Source of the DNA: Deltaproteobacteria bacterium
Lineage (GTDB): Bacteria; Desulfobacterota; Desulfobulbia; Desulfobulbales; VMSU01
DNA: 49,106 nucleotides
Direction of reading: 5' to 3'
Assembly: GCA_021782655.1 (NCBI GenBank)
Contig: JAJXUT010000006.1
Coordinates: 1-49,106, forward strand
Shown here: one piece after another, positions 8,414-17,012 of the stretch
Position numbering within the stretch: position 1 is the first letter of the stretch
How the letters are laid out: each line of letters begins with the position of its first letter
Program-made: the position numbers and the translations under genes
The notes under the pieces: model-generated
Told to the model about the DNA's origin: nothing
The model's input: only the letters and a program-made list of their open reading frames with translations
Database searches by the model: none

Positions 8414-9178
8414 CTAGCGCTGGCAGATGTCGTCGTAGGCGGCGATCTTGGGGATGGCGGCGACGAACAGCCGGACGACGTTGTGGGCGTTTTTCCGCAT
8501 GGTGTCCACGATCATCTCCCAGGTCACCGGCGCCTCCTCCTCGTGCCAGCAGTCGTAGTCGGTGGACATCGCCGCGGTGGCGTAGTGCATCTTCTGCTCC
8601 CGGGCCAGGTTGACTTCCGGCACGGTGCTCATGTTGATGACATCGGCGCTCCAGGTCCTAAACATGTGGCTTTCGGCCTTGGTCGAGAAGCGTGGGCCCT
8701 CGACGGTGATCACCGTCTTGTCGCTGTGGGCGGGGATGCCCAGCTCGGCGGCGGTCTCGGCCAGCAGCCGCCTAAGCTGGGGGCAGAAGGGCTCGGACAT
8801 CGGGGTGTGAACCACCGGCCCTCGGTCGAAAAAGGTGGTCTCGCGCCGGCGGGTGAAGTCGATGAACTGGCTCGGGAACACCAGGTGCCCAGGGGCGATC
8901 TCGCGGCGCAGGGAGCCCACCGCGGTGGCGGCCAGGATATGGGTGCAGCCCTGGGATTTCAAGGCCCAGATGTTGGCCCGGAAGTTCACCCCGCTGGGGT
9001 AGATGGCGTGATCCCGGCCATGCCGGGCCAGCACCGCCACCGGCACCTTGCCGATGGTGCCGCAGACGAGCGGGGCGGAGGGGTCGCCGTAGGGGGTCGT
9101 CACCTCGATGTCCTGAGGCTCGGCCAGGATTTCGGGGTTGTCGAGCCCGGAGCCGCCAATGATGCCCACCTTAACCAT
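8414..9178 (-). CDS. mtnP: S-methyl-5'-thioadenosine phosphorylase
   Basis: MtnP phosphorolyses 5'-methylthioadenosine, a polyamine by-product, to adenine and methylthioribose-1-phosphate. The product begins VGIIGGSGLDNPEIL with the phosphate-binding Gly-Gly-Ser. The C-terminal substrate pocket reads NMSTVPEV and AMSTDYDCW. The two Asp residues in TDYD favour a 6-amino purine, which supports MTA over inosine. The start at 9178 (254 aa) is chosen because AGGAGG lies 6 nt upstream; ATG 9193 would place that site inside the gene. It is followed by apt. Confidence 0.93.
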   Translation of the reverse strand: MVKVGIIGGSGLDNPEILAEPQDIEVTTPYGDPSAPLVCGTIGKVPVAVLARHGRDHAIYPSGVNFRANIWALKSQGCTHILAATAVGSLRREIAPGHLVFPSQFIDFTRRRETTFFDRGPVVHTPMSEPFCPQLRRLLAETAAELGIPAHSDKTVITVEGPRFSTKAESHMFRTWSADVINMSTVPEVNLAREQKMHYATAAMSTDYDCWHEEEAPVTWEMIVDTMRKNAHNVVRLFVAAIPKIAAYDDICQR

Positions 9179-9204
9179 CTCTCTCCTCCTCATGCCTGGC
9201 CGGT

Positions 9205-9282
9205 CCGCCGGGCTTGGCCTTCTGTACGGCCCGGCGGCGGATCGCCGTCTGCTGATTTACCCATCCCCCCGCCGCCTGTCAA
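9205..9282 (-). promoter_or_regulatory. Promoter and leader hairpin of mtnP-apt
   Basis: On the minus strand TTGACA (9277-9282) and TAAATC (9254-9259) are separated by 17 bp, a good sigma-70-type match. Between this promoter and the mtnP ribosome binding site lies a 9-bp perfect stem, CCGCCGGGC (9205-9213) with GCCCGGCGG (9229-9237), and a 15-nt loop. No U-run follows the stem, so a role as terminator or attenuator is not shown. Confidence 0.5.
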
Positions 9283-9318
9283 GTTGAAAGCGGCGGCCCA
9301 TACCTGGACCGCCGACCC

Positions 9319-10218
9319 TCACATTGTTACCCCCTCCATTCGGCGGCTCTTAATAACCCGGCAGAATTCCAGGTAAGCGGCGGGCAGGGTGCGTTTCTTG
9401 TGTTGCAGTAGGTAAAAGGAGCGGCGCATTTCCTCCCGCTGCCAATGTAACTCCCGCAGTACGCCTTGGGCCAGCTCCTCTTGCACCGCGAGATGGGAGA
9501 TGATGGTGGCCCCCAGCCCCTGCTTCACCGCCTCCTTGATGGCAGCGGTGGTGCTGAACTCCGCCACTACCCGCTCCCTGGAGAGGCTGATTCCCTGCCG
9601 GGCCAGGCCCGCCTCCATTGCCTGCCGGGTGCCGGAACCCTCCTCGCGGAGGACAAAGGGCAGCCGGTTCAACTCGGCCCCGGTGATTCGCCGCTTGCGG
9701 CTCACCGTCGGGGCCGCCACCAGCACCAGACGATCCTGGAACAGTTCCTCATAGCCAAGGGCGGCATGGGTGATCCGGGCACCGACGATCCCGCACAACA
9801 GTTCGTGCCGCAGCACCATGGCGGTGATGCGGGCCGAATCATCGACGATCACCCGGAAAGATACTTTGGGGTGTCGGATACGGAAGTCCTTGACCAGTTC
9901 GGGCAGGATATAGGTGCCGGGGATGGTGCTGGCCCCGAGGACGATCTCGCCCGCCAGTTCCCGCTCGCCGCGCAGCTCCCCCGCCAATAGGGAGATGCCT
10001 TCCAAGAGCTGCGAGGCCTTGGCGAACAGAATTTCCGCCTCCCTGGTAGGGGCCACCAGACGGCCCAGGCGGTCGAAGAGCGTGCAGCCCAATTCCCGCT
10101 CCAGGGTCTTGACGTGTTCGCTCACCGTCGGCTGACTGATGCGAATCTCCCCGGCCGCCTTGGTGAAGCTCCGGTGCCGGTAAACGGCGGCGAAGACGCG
10201 CAGATGGTGCAAATCCAT
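9319..10218 (-). CDS. LysR-family transcriptional regulator
   Basis: The 299 aa show the standard LysR plan. An N-terminal winged helix-turn-helix occupies about residues 1-60, with SFTKAAGEIRISQPTVSEHV and LERELGCTLFDRLGR. A periplasmic-binding-like effector domain starts near residue 90, with ASTIPGTYILPELV. It is divergently transcribed from the double-cubane reductase pair, so autoregulation and control of that pair is the obvious inference. The N-terminus resembles a LysR group linked to selenium metabolism in anaerobes, but I cannot confirm that assignment. The inducer is unknown. Confidence 0.9.
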   Translation of the reverse strand: MDLHHLRVFAAVYRHRSFTKAAGEIRISQPTVSEHVKTLERELGCTLFDRLGRLVAPTREAEILFAKASQLLEGISLLAGELRGERELAGEIVLGASTIPGTYILPELVKDFRIRHPKVSFRVIVDDSARITAMVLRHELLCGIVGARITHAALGYEELFQDRLVLVAAPTVSRKRRITGAELNRLPFVLREEGSGTRQAMEAGLARQGISLSRERVVAEFSTTAAIKEAVKQGLGATIISHLAVQEELAQGVLRELHWQREEMRRSFYLLQHKKRTLPAAYLEFCRVIKSRRMEGVTM

Positions 10219-10235
10219 AGCGAAGCCCTTTTGTT

Positions 10236-10279
10236 GATAGGTATTATCGATTTGACTAATCTTGTTTGCCTATTATTCT
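10236..10279 (+). promoter_or_regulatory. Divergent control region: palindrome plus rightward promoter
   Basis: GATAGGTATTATC (10236-10248) has perfect GATA/TATC arms and an internal T-rich core, as in LysR-type sites. Immediately downstream, TTGACT (10252-10257) and TATTCT (10274-10279) with 16 bp between form a plausible promoter for the reductase gene at 10340. An activator site abutting the -35 element is the classical LysR arrangement. The site assignment is inference from position and symmetry. Confidence 0.45.
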
Positions 10280-10339
10280 GCGGCCCACCGTTTGTAAACC
10301 AAAATGTTTTAGTCAACCCAACCGGAGGAGGCGCAACCC

Positions 10340-11638
10340 ATGGAGCAGTTCGAGATCACGGCCTATCCTGCCCTGTGGGAGGGGCTGGGAATGGAGGTGG
10401 CAAGATTTGAAAAATCGCGGCAGATGCTTAGCGAGATGTACCGGAAGATCTATCTATCGCAGCTCAACCGCCCGGCGGGCATGGGCTATTTCGACGCCCT
10501 GATGGCGGAGATATTCGGCGGCCGGATCGAGGAAATGCTGGCGGTGAAGCGGGCGGGCCGGCCGGTGGTCGGCACCTTCTGCGTCTATATCCCGGAAGAG
10601 GTGGTGGTGGCCGCGGGCGGGGTCTGCGTCGGCCTGTGCGGCGGCTCTCAGGGCTCCATCCCTGACGCCGAAAAGGTGCTGCCCCGCAACATCTGCCCGA
10701 TGGTCAAATCGGCCTACGGCTTCAAGGCGGCCCGGATCTGCCCCTATTTCCAGACCGTAGATTTCGTTTACGGGGAGACCACCTGCGACGCCAAGAAGAA
10801 GACCTGGGAGCTCCTGGACCGACTGGTGCCCACCCATGTGATGGAGATTCCACAGATGAAGCGGGAGCGGGACAAGGTGCTGTGGCTGGCCGAGGTGCGG
10901 GACTTCAAGGCCAAGGTGGAGGCGGTGGCCGGGGCGGCCATCACCGCCGGCGACTTGGCGGCGGCGATCAGGCTGATCAACGACAAGCGGCGGGCCTTGC
11001 AGCGGCTGGCCCGGCTGCGCGGCGTGCGCCCCTCGCCCATCAGCGGCAAGGACGCCCTGCTGATCGAGCAGATCGCCTTTTACGACGAGTCGGGCCGGTT
11101 CAGCCGCAAGTTAAATGAGCTGTGCGATGAGCTGGAGGGTCGGGCGCGGGCGGGCGGCGGGGTGGCGGAGGCCGCAGCGCCCAGGGTGATGGTCTCGGGC
11201 ACCCCGATGGCCCTGCCCAACTGGAAGGTGCATCACCTGCTGGAGACGGCGGGGGCGGTGGTGGTGAATGAGGAGAGCTGCATCGGCAGCCGCTATTTCA
11301 AGGACTTGATCGACGAGGGGCCGAGCCGCCTCGACACCCAACTTGCGGCCTTGACCGAACGCTACATGCGGATCGACTGCTCTTGCTTCACCCCCAACGA
11401 CGAGCGGGTCGAGCAGGTGCTCAAGGAGTACCGGCAATCCCAGGCCCAGGGCATCCTCCACTACTCGCTGCAATTCTGCCACACCTACAACATTGAGGAG
11501 ATCAAGATTCGCGAGGCCTGCGAGCGGGAGGGCATCCCCTACCTGGCCATCGAGAGCGACTACTCGCCAGAGGATACCGGCCAGCTGCAAACCAGGATCG
11601 AGGCCTTCCTGGAGCAGATCCGGGAGGCGTCATGCTGA
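10340..11638 (+). CDS. Double-cubane-cluster-type reductase (2-hydroxyacyl-CoA dehydratase family)
   Basis: The 432 aa belong to the HgdB/FldB/BcrB superfamily, closest in pattern to the double-cubane-cluster proteins (E. coli YjiM relatives). These are single-subunit iron-sulfur enzymes powered by an ATP-dependent activator. Cysteines fall at residues 81, 96, 100, 119, 134, 149, 314, 347, 349 and 380. CPMVKSAYGF, ICPYFQTVDF, GETTCDAKKK and LQFCHTYNIE match the family. The pairing of one dehydratase-like gene with one activator, instead of two dehydratase subunits, supports the double-cubane call. The natural substrate is unknown. The start at 10340 is preceded by CGGAGGAGG, and the gene overlaps the activator by 7 nt. 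Confidence 0.85.
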   Translation: MEQFEITAYPALWEGLGMEVARFEKSRQMLSEMYRKIYLSQLNRPAGMGYFDALMAEIFGGRIEEMLAVKRAGRPVVGTFCVYIPEEVVVAAGGVCVGLCGGSQGSIPDAEKVLPRNICPMVKSAYGFKAARICPYFQTVDFVYGETTCDAKKKTWELLDRLVPTHVMEIPQMKRERDKVLWLAEVRDFKAKVEAVAGAAITAGDLAAAIRLINDKRRALQRLARLRGVRPSPISGKDALLIEQIAFYDESGRFSRKLNELCDELEGRARAGGGVAEAAAPRVMVSGTPMALPNWKVHHLLETAGAVVVNEESCIGSRYFKDLIDEGPSRLDTQLAALTERYMRIDCSCFTPNDERVEQVLKEYRQSQAQGILHYSLQFCHTYNIEEIKIREACEREGIPYLAIESDYSPEDTGQLQTRIEAFLEQIREASC

Positions 11639-12381
11639 TCGGTATCGATCTGGGTTCACGGGCCATCAAGCTGGTGGCCCTGGCCGACGGGGCTTGGCGT
11701 CAGTCCGAGGCCCAGGAGAGCGGGTTCGATCCCCGGCGCCAGGCCTTGGCCATGCTCGAGAAATATCCGGCCAGCCGGGTGGTGGCCACTGGTTACGGCC
11801 GGCATCTGGCCCAGCGGCATTTTGCGAGCGAGGCGATCACCGAGATCAAGGCCCACGCCCTGGGCGCCCGGCATCTCTTCCCGGAGTGTTCCACCATCCT
11901 CGATGTCGGGGGCCAGGACTGCAAGGTGATCAGGCTGGATCGGGCCGGCCGGGTGGTGAACTTCCAGATGAACGACAAGTGCGCCGCCGGCACGGGGAGA
12001 TTTTTGGAAATCATGGCCGCCATCCTGGGATACGACCTGGAGGAGTTTGGGGCCGCGGCCCTCTCCTCCCGACACGAGACGGCGATTAACAGCATGTGCG
12101 CGGTGTTTGCCGAATCGGAGGTCATCTCGATGAAGAACTTAGGCCTCCCGCCCGCCGATATCGCCCGGGCGGTGCACCTGTCGGTGGCCAACCGGCTGGC
12201 CGCCATGCTCAACCGGGCCGCGCCCGCCGGCGGGCCGCTGGTATTCTCCGGCGGGGTGGCTAAGAACCCTTGCCTGGTGGCCCTGCTGACCCAGCAGACC
12301 GGTTCCCAGGTGCTGGTGCCGCCCGCCCCGGCCATGGTGGGAGCCTTGGGCGCGGCGTTGCACGCCCTGGGCGGCGCTTAG
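11632..12381 (+). CDS. ATP-dependent activator of the double-cubane reductase (HgdC/YjiL type)
   Basis: The 249 aa form an ASKHA-fold ATPase that donates a low-potential electron from a [4Fe-4S] cluster held between two subunits. The N-terminal phosphate loop is IGIDLGSRAIKLVAL. ILDVGGQDCKVI is the second nucleotide motif. The two cluster-ligand cysteines are in NDKCAAGTGRFLE and NSMCAVFAESEV. FSGGVAKNP is the adenosine motif. It overlaps the reductase by 7 nt, so the two are co-translated. It ends 27 nt before a convergent gene with no clear terminator. Confidence 0.93.
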   Translation: MLIGIDLGSRAIKLVALADGAWRQSEAQESGFDPRRQALAMLEKYPASRVVATGYGRHLAQRHFASEAITEIKAHALGARHLFPECSTILDVGGQDCKVIRLDRAGRVVNFQMNDKCAAGTGRFLEIMAAILGYDLEEFGAAALSSRHETAINSMCAVFAESEVISMKNLGLPPADIARAVHLSVANRLAAMLNRAAPAGGPLVFSGGVAKNPCLVALLTQQTGSQVLVPPAPAMVGALGAALHALGGA

Positions 12382-12408
12382 GAGATCAACCGTAGTGGAC
12401 GGGTGGCG

Positions 12409-13005
12409 TCAATTTTGGCCGAGCGGCTCCTTGATGCTGATGGCGCCGCGCAGGTCGCCCAACTGGTAGTCGGTGGCCAGGTCGTGGGGATAGCGCTGGC
12501 GGAGCACCGTCCGCACCTCGGGCGCGATCTGGGCCTCGGGGCCGTGGCAGGCGAGACAGGGTGGCTTCATCGCTATCGCCTTCAGGTAGCGGAAAAACTT
12601 CCCCGCCGGCTCGTTCACCACCTCGGAGAAGCTCATCTTGTCGATGTCCTCGCCCTGTGAGGCGCGTTCTGCAAAGTCCATGAGGGTCTTCTGCTCCCAG
12701 GCGTCGGGAGAGCCGAGCAGGGGATTGCGCACCTTGGTGCCGATCCTGGTGACCTTCCAGCCCGTCTGCCGGGAGAGTTCCCCGGCGACCCTAGGGGCCA
12801 AGTCGCTGCATACCGATACCGCCCCGGCGGGGCCGCTCTTGGCCAGTTCCTTCTGCAAGTCGGCGCCCATCTCCCGCATGAAATCCATGGCCGTCTTTTG
12901 GGCCGTCGCCGTGCGGGCCGCCAGGGGCTCCTCGCCCCGGCCCTGCCCGGCCAGAAGCAGGGCCGTGCAGACTGGAACCGCAATTAAAGCCAGTTTTTTA
13001 TTCAT
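12409..13005 (-). CDS. Exported Tll0287-like (DUF3365) c-type heme protein
   Basis: The 198 aa begin with a signal peptide (MNKK, then a hydrophobic stretch up to about residue 24). A Tll0287-like sensor-type domain follows, with SVCSDLAPRVAGELS and VRNPLLGSPDAWE as recognisable blocks. A single heme-attachment motif, CLACH, lies near residue 150, so the mature protein should be a periplasmic mono-heme cytochrome or heme sensor. It is probably the third gene of the DUF134-NifX-heme operon, 30 nt after the NifX-like gene. Its redox partner is not evident. Confidence 0.88.
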   Translation of the reverse strand: MNKKLALIAVPVCTALLLAGQGRGEEPLAARTATAQKTAMDFMREMGADLQKELAKSGPAGAVSVCSDLAPRVAGELSRQTGWKVTRIGTKVRNPLLGSPDAWEQKTLMDFAERASQGEDIDKMSFSEVVNEPAGKFFRYLKAIAMKPPCLACHGPEAQIAPEVRTVLRQRYPHDLATDYQLGDLRGAISIKEPLGQN

Positions 13006-13035
13006 CCCCCCTTACCTCCTCTTGAAGATGTGACG

Positions 13036-13410
13036 TTAGTGGGCGCAACTGCCGCCGTGCCCGGCGCAGGTATGTCCGGTTGGGAACTCGTCCAGGGACC
13101 CGGAACGGAAGAGCCTTAAGTTGTCCTTGACGCTCTTGGCTTGGGCCCGGTACACCCTGACCCCCAGGCCCTGCAACTTCGCCAGTGCCCCGCCGCCGAT
13201 GCCGCCGGTCACCACCGCGTCCACCCGCTGTCCGGACAGGGCGGCGATGGGGTTGCACTGGCCGTGCTCGTGAATCAGGTCGCCGTTGTTGATGCTGCTT
13301 ACCTCCGCCGTCTCGACATCGACCACCACAAAGGCCGGGGCCGAGCCGAAATGGCCATAGACATCGCTCTCCATTGCCAGTACCTCTTTAACTGGGAAAC
13401 ACACCCTCAT
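13036..13410 (-). CDS. NifX/NifB-type dinitrogenase iron-molybdenum cofactor domain protein
   Basis: The 124 aa fold as the NifX/MTH1175-like domain, with YGHFGSAPAFVVVD near residue 20 and VDAVVTGGIGGGALAKL in the middle. The C-terminus GHTCAGHGGSCAH is rich in Cys and His and may hold metal or a cluster. No nitrogenase genes are present, so a general Fe-S or metal-cluster carrier role is more likely than nitrogen fixation. The start at 13410 follows a strong GGAGGAG; the longer reading from 13443 overlaps the upstream gene. It begins 1 nt after the DUF134 stop codon. Confidence 0.9.
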   Translation of the reverse strand: MRVCFPVKEVLAMESDVYGHFGSAPAFVVVDVETAEVSSINNGDLIHEHGQCNPIAALSGQRVDAVVTGGIGGGALAKLQGLGVRVYRAQAKSVKDNLRLFRSGSLDEFPTGHTCAGHGGSCAH

Positions 13411-13411
13411 T

Positions 13412-13711
13412 TTACTCCTCCTTCTTGCCGTTAGTTTTCTCAAAAACGAGGGCCTTGCGTTCCGCTAGGGCCTCCGCCGTTTTTTTTCTGGCGCTGGCCA
13501 GCAACCGCTGCACCGTGCCCCTGGATACGCCCATCCTTGCTCCGGCCTCCTCCTGGGTCAAGCCGTCCAGGTCGCAGAGCTTTAACGACTCCAGTTCGTC
13601 GTCGAAAAGGGTGATCCTCTCTAAATCTGTCATCGGCAAACCGGTAGGCTTGAAGGCCCAACCCGCCAGCCGGCACCCGCACGTTCTCGGTTTTTTATTC
13701 CTGGGTGACAA
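13412..13711 (-). CDS. DUF134-family helix-turn-helix protein, TTG start
   Basis: The 99 aa match DUF134, a small sigma-like HTH family often beside NifX-like genes. The N-terminus, when begun at TTG 13711, reads PRNKKPRTCGCRLAGWAF, with the Cys pair expected near the start of DUF134. The HTH is LTQEEAGARMGVSRGTVQRL. TTG is preferred because GAGGAG lies 8 nt upstream; ATG codons further up (13771, 13744) give extra residues without a ribosome binding site. It probably regulates its own three-gene operon. Its ligand is unknown. Confidence 0.82.
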   Translation of the reverse strand: MSPRNKKPRTCGCRLAGWAFKPTGLPMTDLERITLFDDELESLKLCDLDGLTQEEAGARMGVSRGTVQRLLASARKKTAEALAERKALVFEKTNGKKEE

Positions 13712-13734
13712 ATCAGCGGCTCCTCTTTTTGTGC

Positions 13735-13771
13735 ATATGAACATATAAGCCACCCGGCCACCCGCTGTCAA
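13735..13771 (-). promoter_or_regulatory. Promoter with overlapping palindrome, DUF134 operon
   Basis: On the minus strand TTGACA (13766-13771) and TATATG (13742-13747) are 18 bp apart. The inverted repeat ATATG-TT-CATAT (13735-13746) overlaps the -10 box, the position expected of a repressor operator. The likely binder is the DUF134 protein itself, by inference. Confidence 0.5.
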
Positions 13772-14036
13772 GCCCTCTTTTGCACTAAGGTGCCAAGTCT
13801 TGTCTCCACCCGGTTGCGGCCCAAAAATACGCGATTACAAGACCTGACCCCAAAATAAGGGGTTTTTCAGGGAGGGCGCCGGGGCCGCCAACCGACCAAA
13901 AGCAGGTTGACTTCCCGGCCGCTTTTTGAAAAGATCACCCCAGGCGCCCAGTGGTAATCGCGGGTTTCTGGCCGTCTAGCCGCCGCTATGCGGGCGCGGC
14001 TCTTGCGCCTACCGCCACCCTTGAAGGAGATAGAGT
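13772..14036 (+). other. Spacer between DUF134 operon and chemoreceptor
   Basis: No gene is seen here. The left part is a degenerate copy of the GGGGTCAAGTCTTG palindromic repeat (13789-13851). The remainder is GC-rich sequence with no clear sigma-28 or sigma-54 site for the chemoreceptor. An AAGGAGA ribosome binding site precedes the ATG at 14037. Confidence 0.5.
13789..13851. repeat. Degenerate palindromic repeat, copy 1
   Basis: The right arm GATTACAAGACCTGACCCC (13833-13851) matches the right arms at 36203-36275 and 39071-39144 with one change. The left arm is decayed to GTGCCAAGTCTTGT. Spacing and orientation agree with the two better-kept copies. Confidence 0.55.
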
Positions 14037-15509
14037 ATGCAAAAACTTACCTTAAACGCCAAGCTGATCTGGGTCTTTGGCATCTTCCTGCTGCTCGGGG
14101 TCGTCAACGCCGGGGTCATCTACTGGGTGGTCTCCGACCAGCAGGCCAACAGCCGGGCGATCAACCTGGCGGGTCGGCAGCGGATGCTGAGTCAGAAGAT
14201 GAGCAAAGAGGTGTTCATTGCCCAGAACAGTGCCGGTGAGGCCGAATTTAACAAGCGGGCCGCCGAGATCGAGGCCACCGCCGCCCTGTTTGACTCCACC
14301 TTGCAAGGCCTGCTGCATGGCGACCACAAGTTGAAGCTGCGGGCGGTGGGCGAGGGGGCAACCCGGGGGAAGCTGCTTGAGGTCGAGGGCCTGTGGCGGG
14401 AATTTACGCGCCAGATCAAGCTGTTTACGGACAGCCCTAAAGACTCACCGGCCCGGGCCGGGGCCCTTCAGGCCATCCGTTCCCAGAACTTGCCGCTCTT
14501 GCAGAGCATGGATCAGGCGGTGTCGATGCTGGAGAAGGAAAACGACATCGGCAGCGTCATCGTCATCCAGGGCGTTTTGCTGCTGGTGCTCCTGGTCGCC
14601 ACCGTCGGCACGGTGCTCTTCACCCGGCGCAAGGTCATCGGCCCGCTTAAGCGGTTCGCCGAGGTGCTGGGCGAGAGCGCGGCCAGCATCGAGGGCCTGG
14701 CCAGCATGGTGTCGGCGTCGGCCAGCAGTATCGCTGATCAGGCCTCCAGCCAGGCGGCGGCTGCCGAGGAGTCGTCGGCCTCGCTGGAGGAGATCACCAG
14801 CATGACCCGGCAGAACGCCGAGCACACCGGCCTGGCCAACTCCGAGATGCAGCACACCAAGGAGATCGCCGAGCGGGCCAACACCTTCATGCAGGAGATG
14901 ACTCAGGCGATGACCGAGATTCTAGCGGCCAGCCGGGAGACCCAGAAGATCGTCAAGACCATTGACGAGATTGCCTTTCAGACCAACCTGCTCTCCTTGA
15001 ATGCCGCCGTCGAGGCCGCCCGGGCCGGCGAGGCGGGGGCCGGGTTCGCGGTGGTGGCGGACGAGGTCAGAAACCTGGCCCTGCGTTCCGCCGATTCGGC
15101 AAAAAACACTGCGGAACTGATCGAAAACATCGTCACCAGCATCGAGAATGGCTCGTCGTTGGTGGAGCGGGTCACGGCCACCTTCCAGGAGGTGGCCGCC
15201 GGGGCGGGGAAGGTGGCGGTGCTGATCAGCGAGATCACCAAGGCCAACAACGAGCAATCCCTGGGGGTTACCCAGATCTCCACCGGCATCCACGAGATCG
15301 ACAGGGTCACCCAGGACAGCGCCGCCGTCTCCGAGGAGGCCGCCTCGTCGGCGGCGGACATGCATCACGAGGCCCGGCAGTTGAATGCCATCGTCGATCA
15401 ACTCTACCTGGTGGTGGAGGCTAGGGAACGAACCAGGACGCCGGCCACCGGGCCGGCCTCGACCCGCCCCGGTCGGCCGGGCTCGGCCTTGCCAATGGCG
15501 ACGGCCTAA
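14037..15509 (+). CDS. Methyl-accepting chemotaxis protein with PilJ-type sensor domain
   Basis: The 490-aa chemoreceptor has a first membrane helix at about residues 9-31. A periplasmic helical domain follows, carrying the PilJ/NarX-type motif [13 protein letters not shown] (43-55). The second helix is at about 175-195. The signalling hairpin tip [20 protein letters not shown] lies at 311-330, followed by [16 protein letters not shown]. The coiled-coil arms are alanine- and serine-rich. No CheR-tethering pentapeptide is present; the tail is proline- and arginine-rich. It stands alone, so its output (flagellar or pilus chemotaxis) is undetermined, although a flagellar cluster lies 8 kb downstream. 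Confidence 0.95.
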   Translation: MQKLTLNAKLIWVFGIFLLLGVVNAGVIYWVVSDQQANSRAINLAGRQRMLSQKMSKEVFIAQNSAGEAEFNKRAAEIEATAALFDSTLQGLLHGDHKLKLRAVGEGATRGKLLEVEGLWREFTRQIKLFTDSPKDSPARAGALQAIRSQNLPLLQSMDQAVSMLEKENDIGSVIVIQGVLLLVLLVATVGTVLFTRRKVIGPLKRFAEVLGESAASIEGLASMVSASASSIADQASSQAAAAEESSASLEEITSMTRQNAEHTGLANSEMQHTKEIAERANTFMQEMTQAMTEILAASRETQKIVKTIDEIAFQTNLLSLNAAVEAARAGEAGAGFAVVADEVRNLALRSADSAKNTAELIENIVTSIENGSSLVERVTATFQEVAAGAGKVAVLISEITKANNEQSLGVTQISTGIHEIDRVTQDSAAVSEEAASSAADMHHEARQLNAIVDQLYLVVEARERTRTPATGPASTRPGRPGSALPMATA

Positions 15510-15518
15510 GGCGCGGAC

Positions 15519-17012
15519 ATGGAGTTGCCTGCACCTCATGCGCCACGTCTGGGCCAGGCATTTTTGTTGTTGGCTGCGCTCACCCTCCTGCTCTTCGTCA
15601 TTCGGGTGGACGGCCCCTCCGACCTGCTGGACAGCGACCAGGAGCGGCCGGCGGCCTACGTGCTGGACGCGGTGATCAACGGCCACTGGTGGTGCCAGAG
15701 CGATTGGACCGGGGATGTCATGTCCAAGCCGCCGTTGTTCGCCTGGATCGGGGCGGCAGCCACCGTGGCGGCGGGCCAGGCCAGCCTCTGGACGCTCTAC
15801 GCCCCCTGCCTGGCCGCCATGCTGCTGACCGTGGGGCTGCTGCTCTACTTCGGCGGCCGCCGCTTCGGCCCGGCGGCGGGATTCTTGGCCGGGCTCGTGT
15901 ACCTGCTCTCGCCCTCGGGGGTGAAACACATCGCCCTGGCCCGCACCGACGCCCTGTTCGCCGCCACCATCACCCTGACCGGGCTCCTGGGCTTCCTGGC
16001 CTGGCAACGCCGACGGAGTTGGGTTTGGTTCTGGCTGGCCGCCGGCTTGTCCACCTTAGCCAAGGGCCCGCTGGGTTTGCTGCTGGGCTCGTTGGGGTTT
16101 TTGGCCGCGCTCTGGAACCGGTTTTTGCCCCCCGGCCCGGCCAAGGATCAAGAAGCTCAGCCCCCGCCCCCCGGCGGGCACGGTCTGGGCATCGCCCTGT
16201 TCCTCATGATCACCGTCGGCTGGTTCTGGCTGGCCTACCGCCAAGCGGGACAGGCCTTTATCGACAAGGTCATCCTGCGCGAGCTGGTGGGGCACATCGT
16301 CGATCGGGAATACGGCTCCCGGTGGGGGGGGCTGACCAGGGCGCCCCTCTATTGGCTGTCGCGCTTTTTGCCCTGGAGCCTGCTGGCGATAGCCGGGTTG
16401 TGGCGGGCCGTCAGACAACCGGCGCGGGAGCGCGATTTTGAGCGTTTCCTGTGCTGCTGGCTGGTCGGCGGGCTGCTCGCGTTCTCCCTGGCCACCCATC
16501 AGCGCGGGGATTTGGAGCTGCCGCTCAATTCCGCCTCCGCCCTGCTCGCTGGCCGCGAGCTGGCCTTTTGGCTGAAGGGCTTAAGTTGGGAGCGGCTTTT
16601 AAGGCGGGGCCTGGCCTGGGCGGTGGTGGCGCTGGCCGCTTACGCGGCCTATCTGCACCTGGTGTTCGCCCGCCACTGGGAGGTCAGGCAGTCGGAGGGG
16701 GTGAGAGCCTGCGCCCGGCAGTTGGCCGCGATTCCTTCCAGGCCGCCGATGCTCTACCTTGACAGCCCCTATGCCTTGCAGTTCTATCTGGGCACCATGG
16801 AACGCCAGGTGGGGATTGACGCTGCGGCCGCGGCCCTGAAGTCGGGGAGCCCGCGCGCCGTGGCGGTGGCGGGATACGACCTGCCCGCCCTCACCCAGGC
16901 GCTGGGGCAGACGGTCAAGCTCCACCAGTTGGGCGTCTGTCCGGGGAGCGCCGAGGGCGCCACGGTGGTCATCCTCTCCAATCAGCCCGTGGCGCCCTTG
17001 ACCCGCCGCTAG
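15519..17012 (+). CDS. ArnT-like GT39 membrane glycosyltransferase
   Basis: The 497-aa integral membrane protein resembles 4-amino-4-deoxy-L-arabinose or mannose transferases that use undecaprenyl-phosphate-linked sugars. The first periplasmic loop holds the acidic site LLDSDQERPAAYVLD, followed by VMSKPPLFAWIG, the arrangement of the GT39 active site. About ten hydrophobic helices follow. It ends face to face with a DPM1/ArnC-like GT2, which would make the lipid-linked sugar, and near a LAB_N protein. The three together suggest modification of lipid A or another envelope glycan. The acceptor is unknown. Confidence 0.85.
   Translation: MELPAPHAPRLGQAFLLLAALTLLLFVIRVDGPSDLLDSDQERPAAYVLDAVINGHWWCQSDWTGDVMSKPPLFAWIGAAATVAAGQASLWTLYAPCLAAMLLTVGLLLYFGGRRFGPAAGFLAGLVYLLSPSGVKHIALARTDALFAATITLTGLLGFLAWQRRRSWVWFWLAAGLSTLAKGPLGLLLGSLGFLAALWNRFLPPGPAKDQEAQPPPPGGHGLGIALFLMITVGWFWLAYRQAGQAFIDKVILRELVGHIVDREYGSRWGGLTRAPLYWLSRFLPWSLLAIAGLWRAVRQPARERDFERFLCCWLVGGLLAFSLATHQRGDLELPLNSASALLAGRELAFWLKGLSWERLLRRGLAWAVVALAAYAAYLHLVFARHWEVRQSEGVRACARQLAAIPSRPPMLYLDSPYALQFYLGTMERQVGIDAAAAALKSGSPRAVAVAGYDLPALTQALGQTVKLHQLGVCPGSAEGATVVILSNQPVAPLTRR

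Noticed and set aside
8387-9376. 329-codon plus-strand open frame opposite mtnP and lysR
   Set aside because: It is histidine/glycine/arginine-rich shadow coding against clearly conserved genes on the other strand.
13036-13410. Evidence for nitrogen fixation from the NifX-like protein
   Set aside because: NifX-fold proteins are widespread without nitrogenase, and no nif structural genes are in the window.
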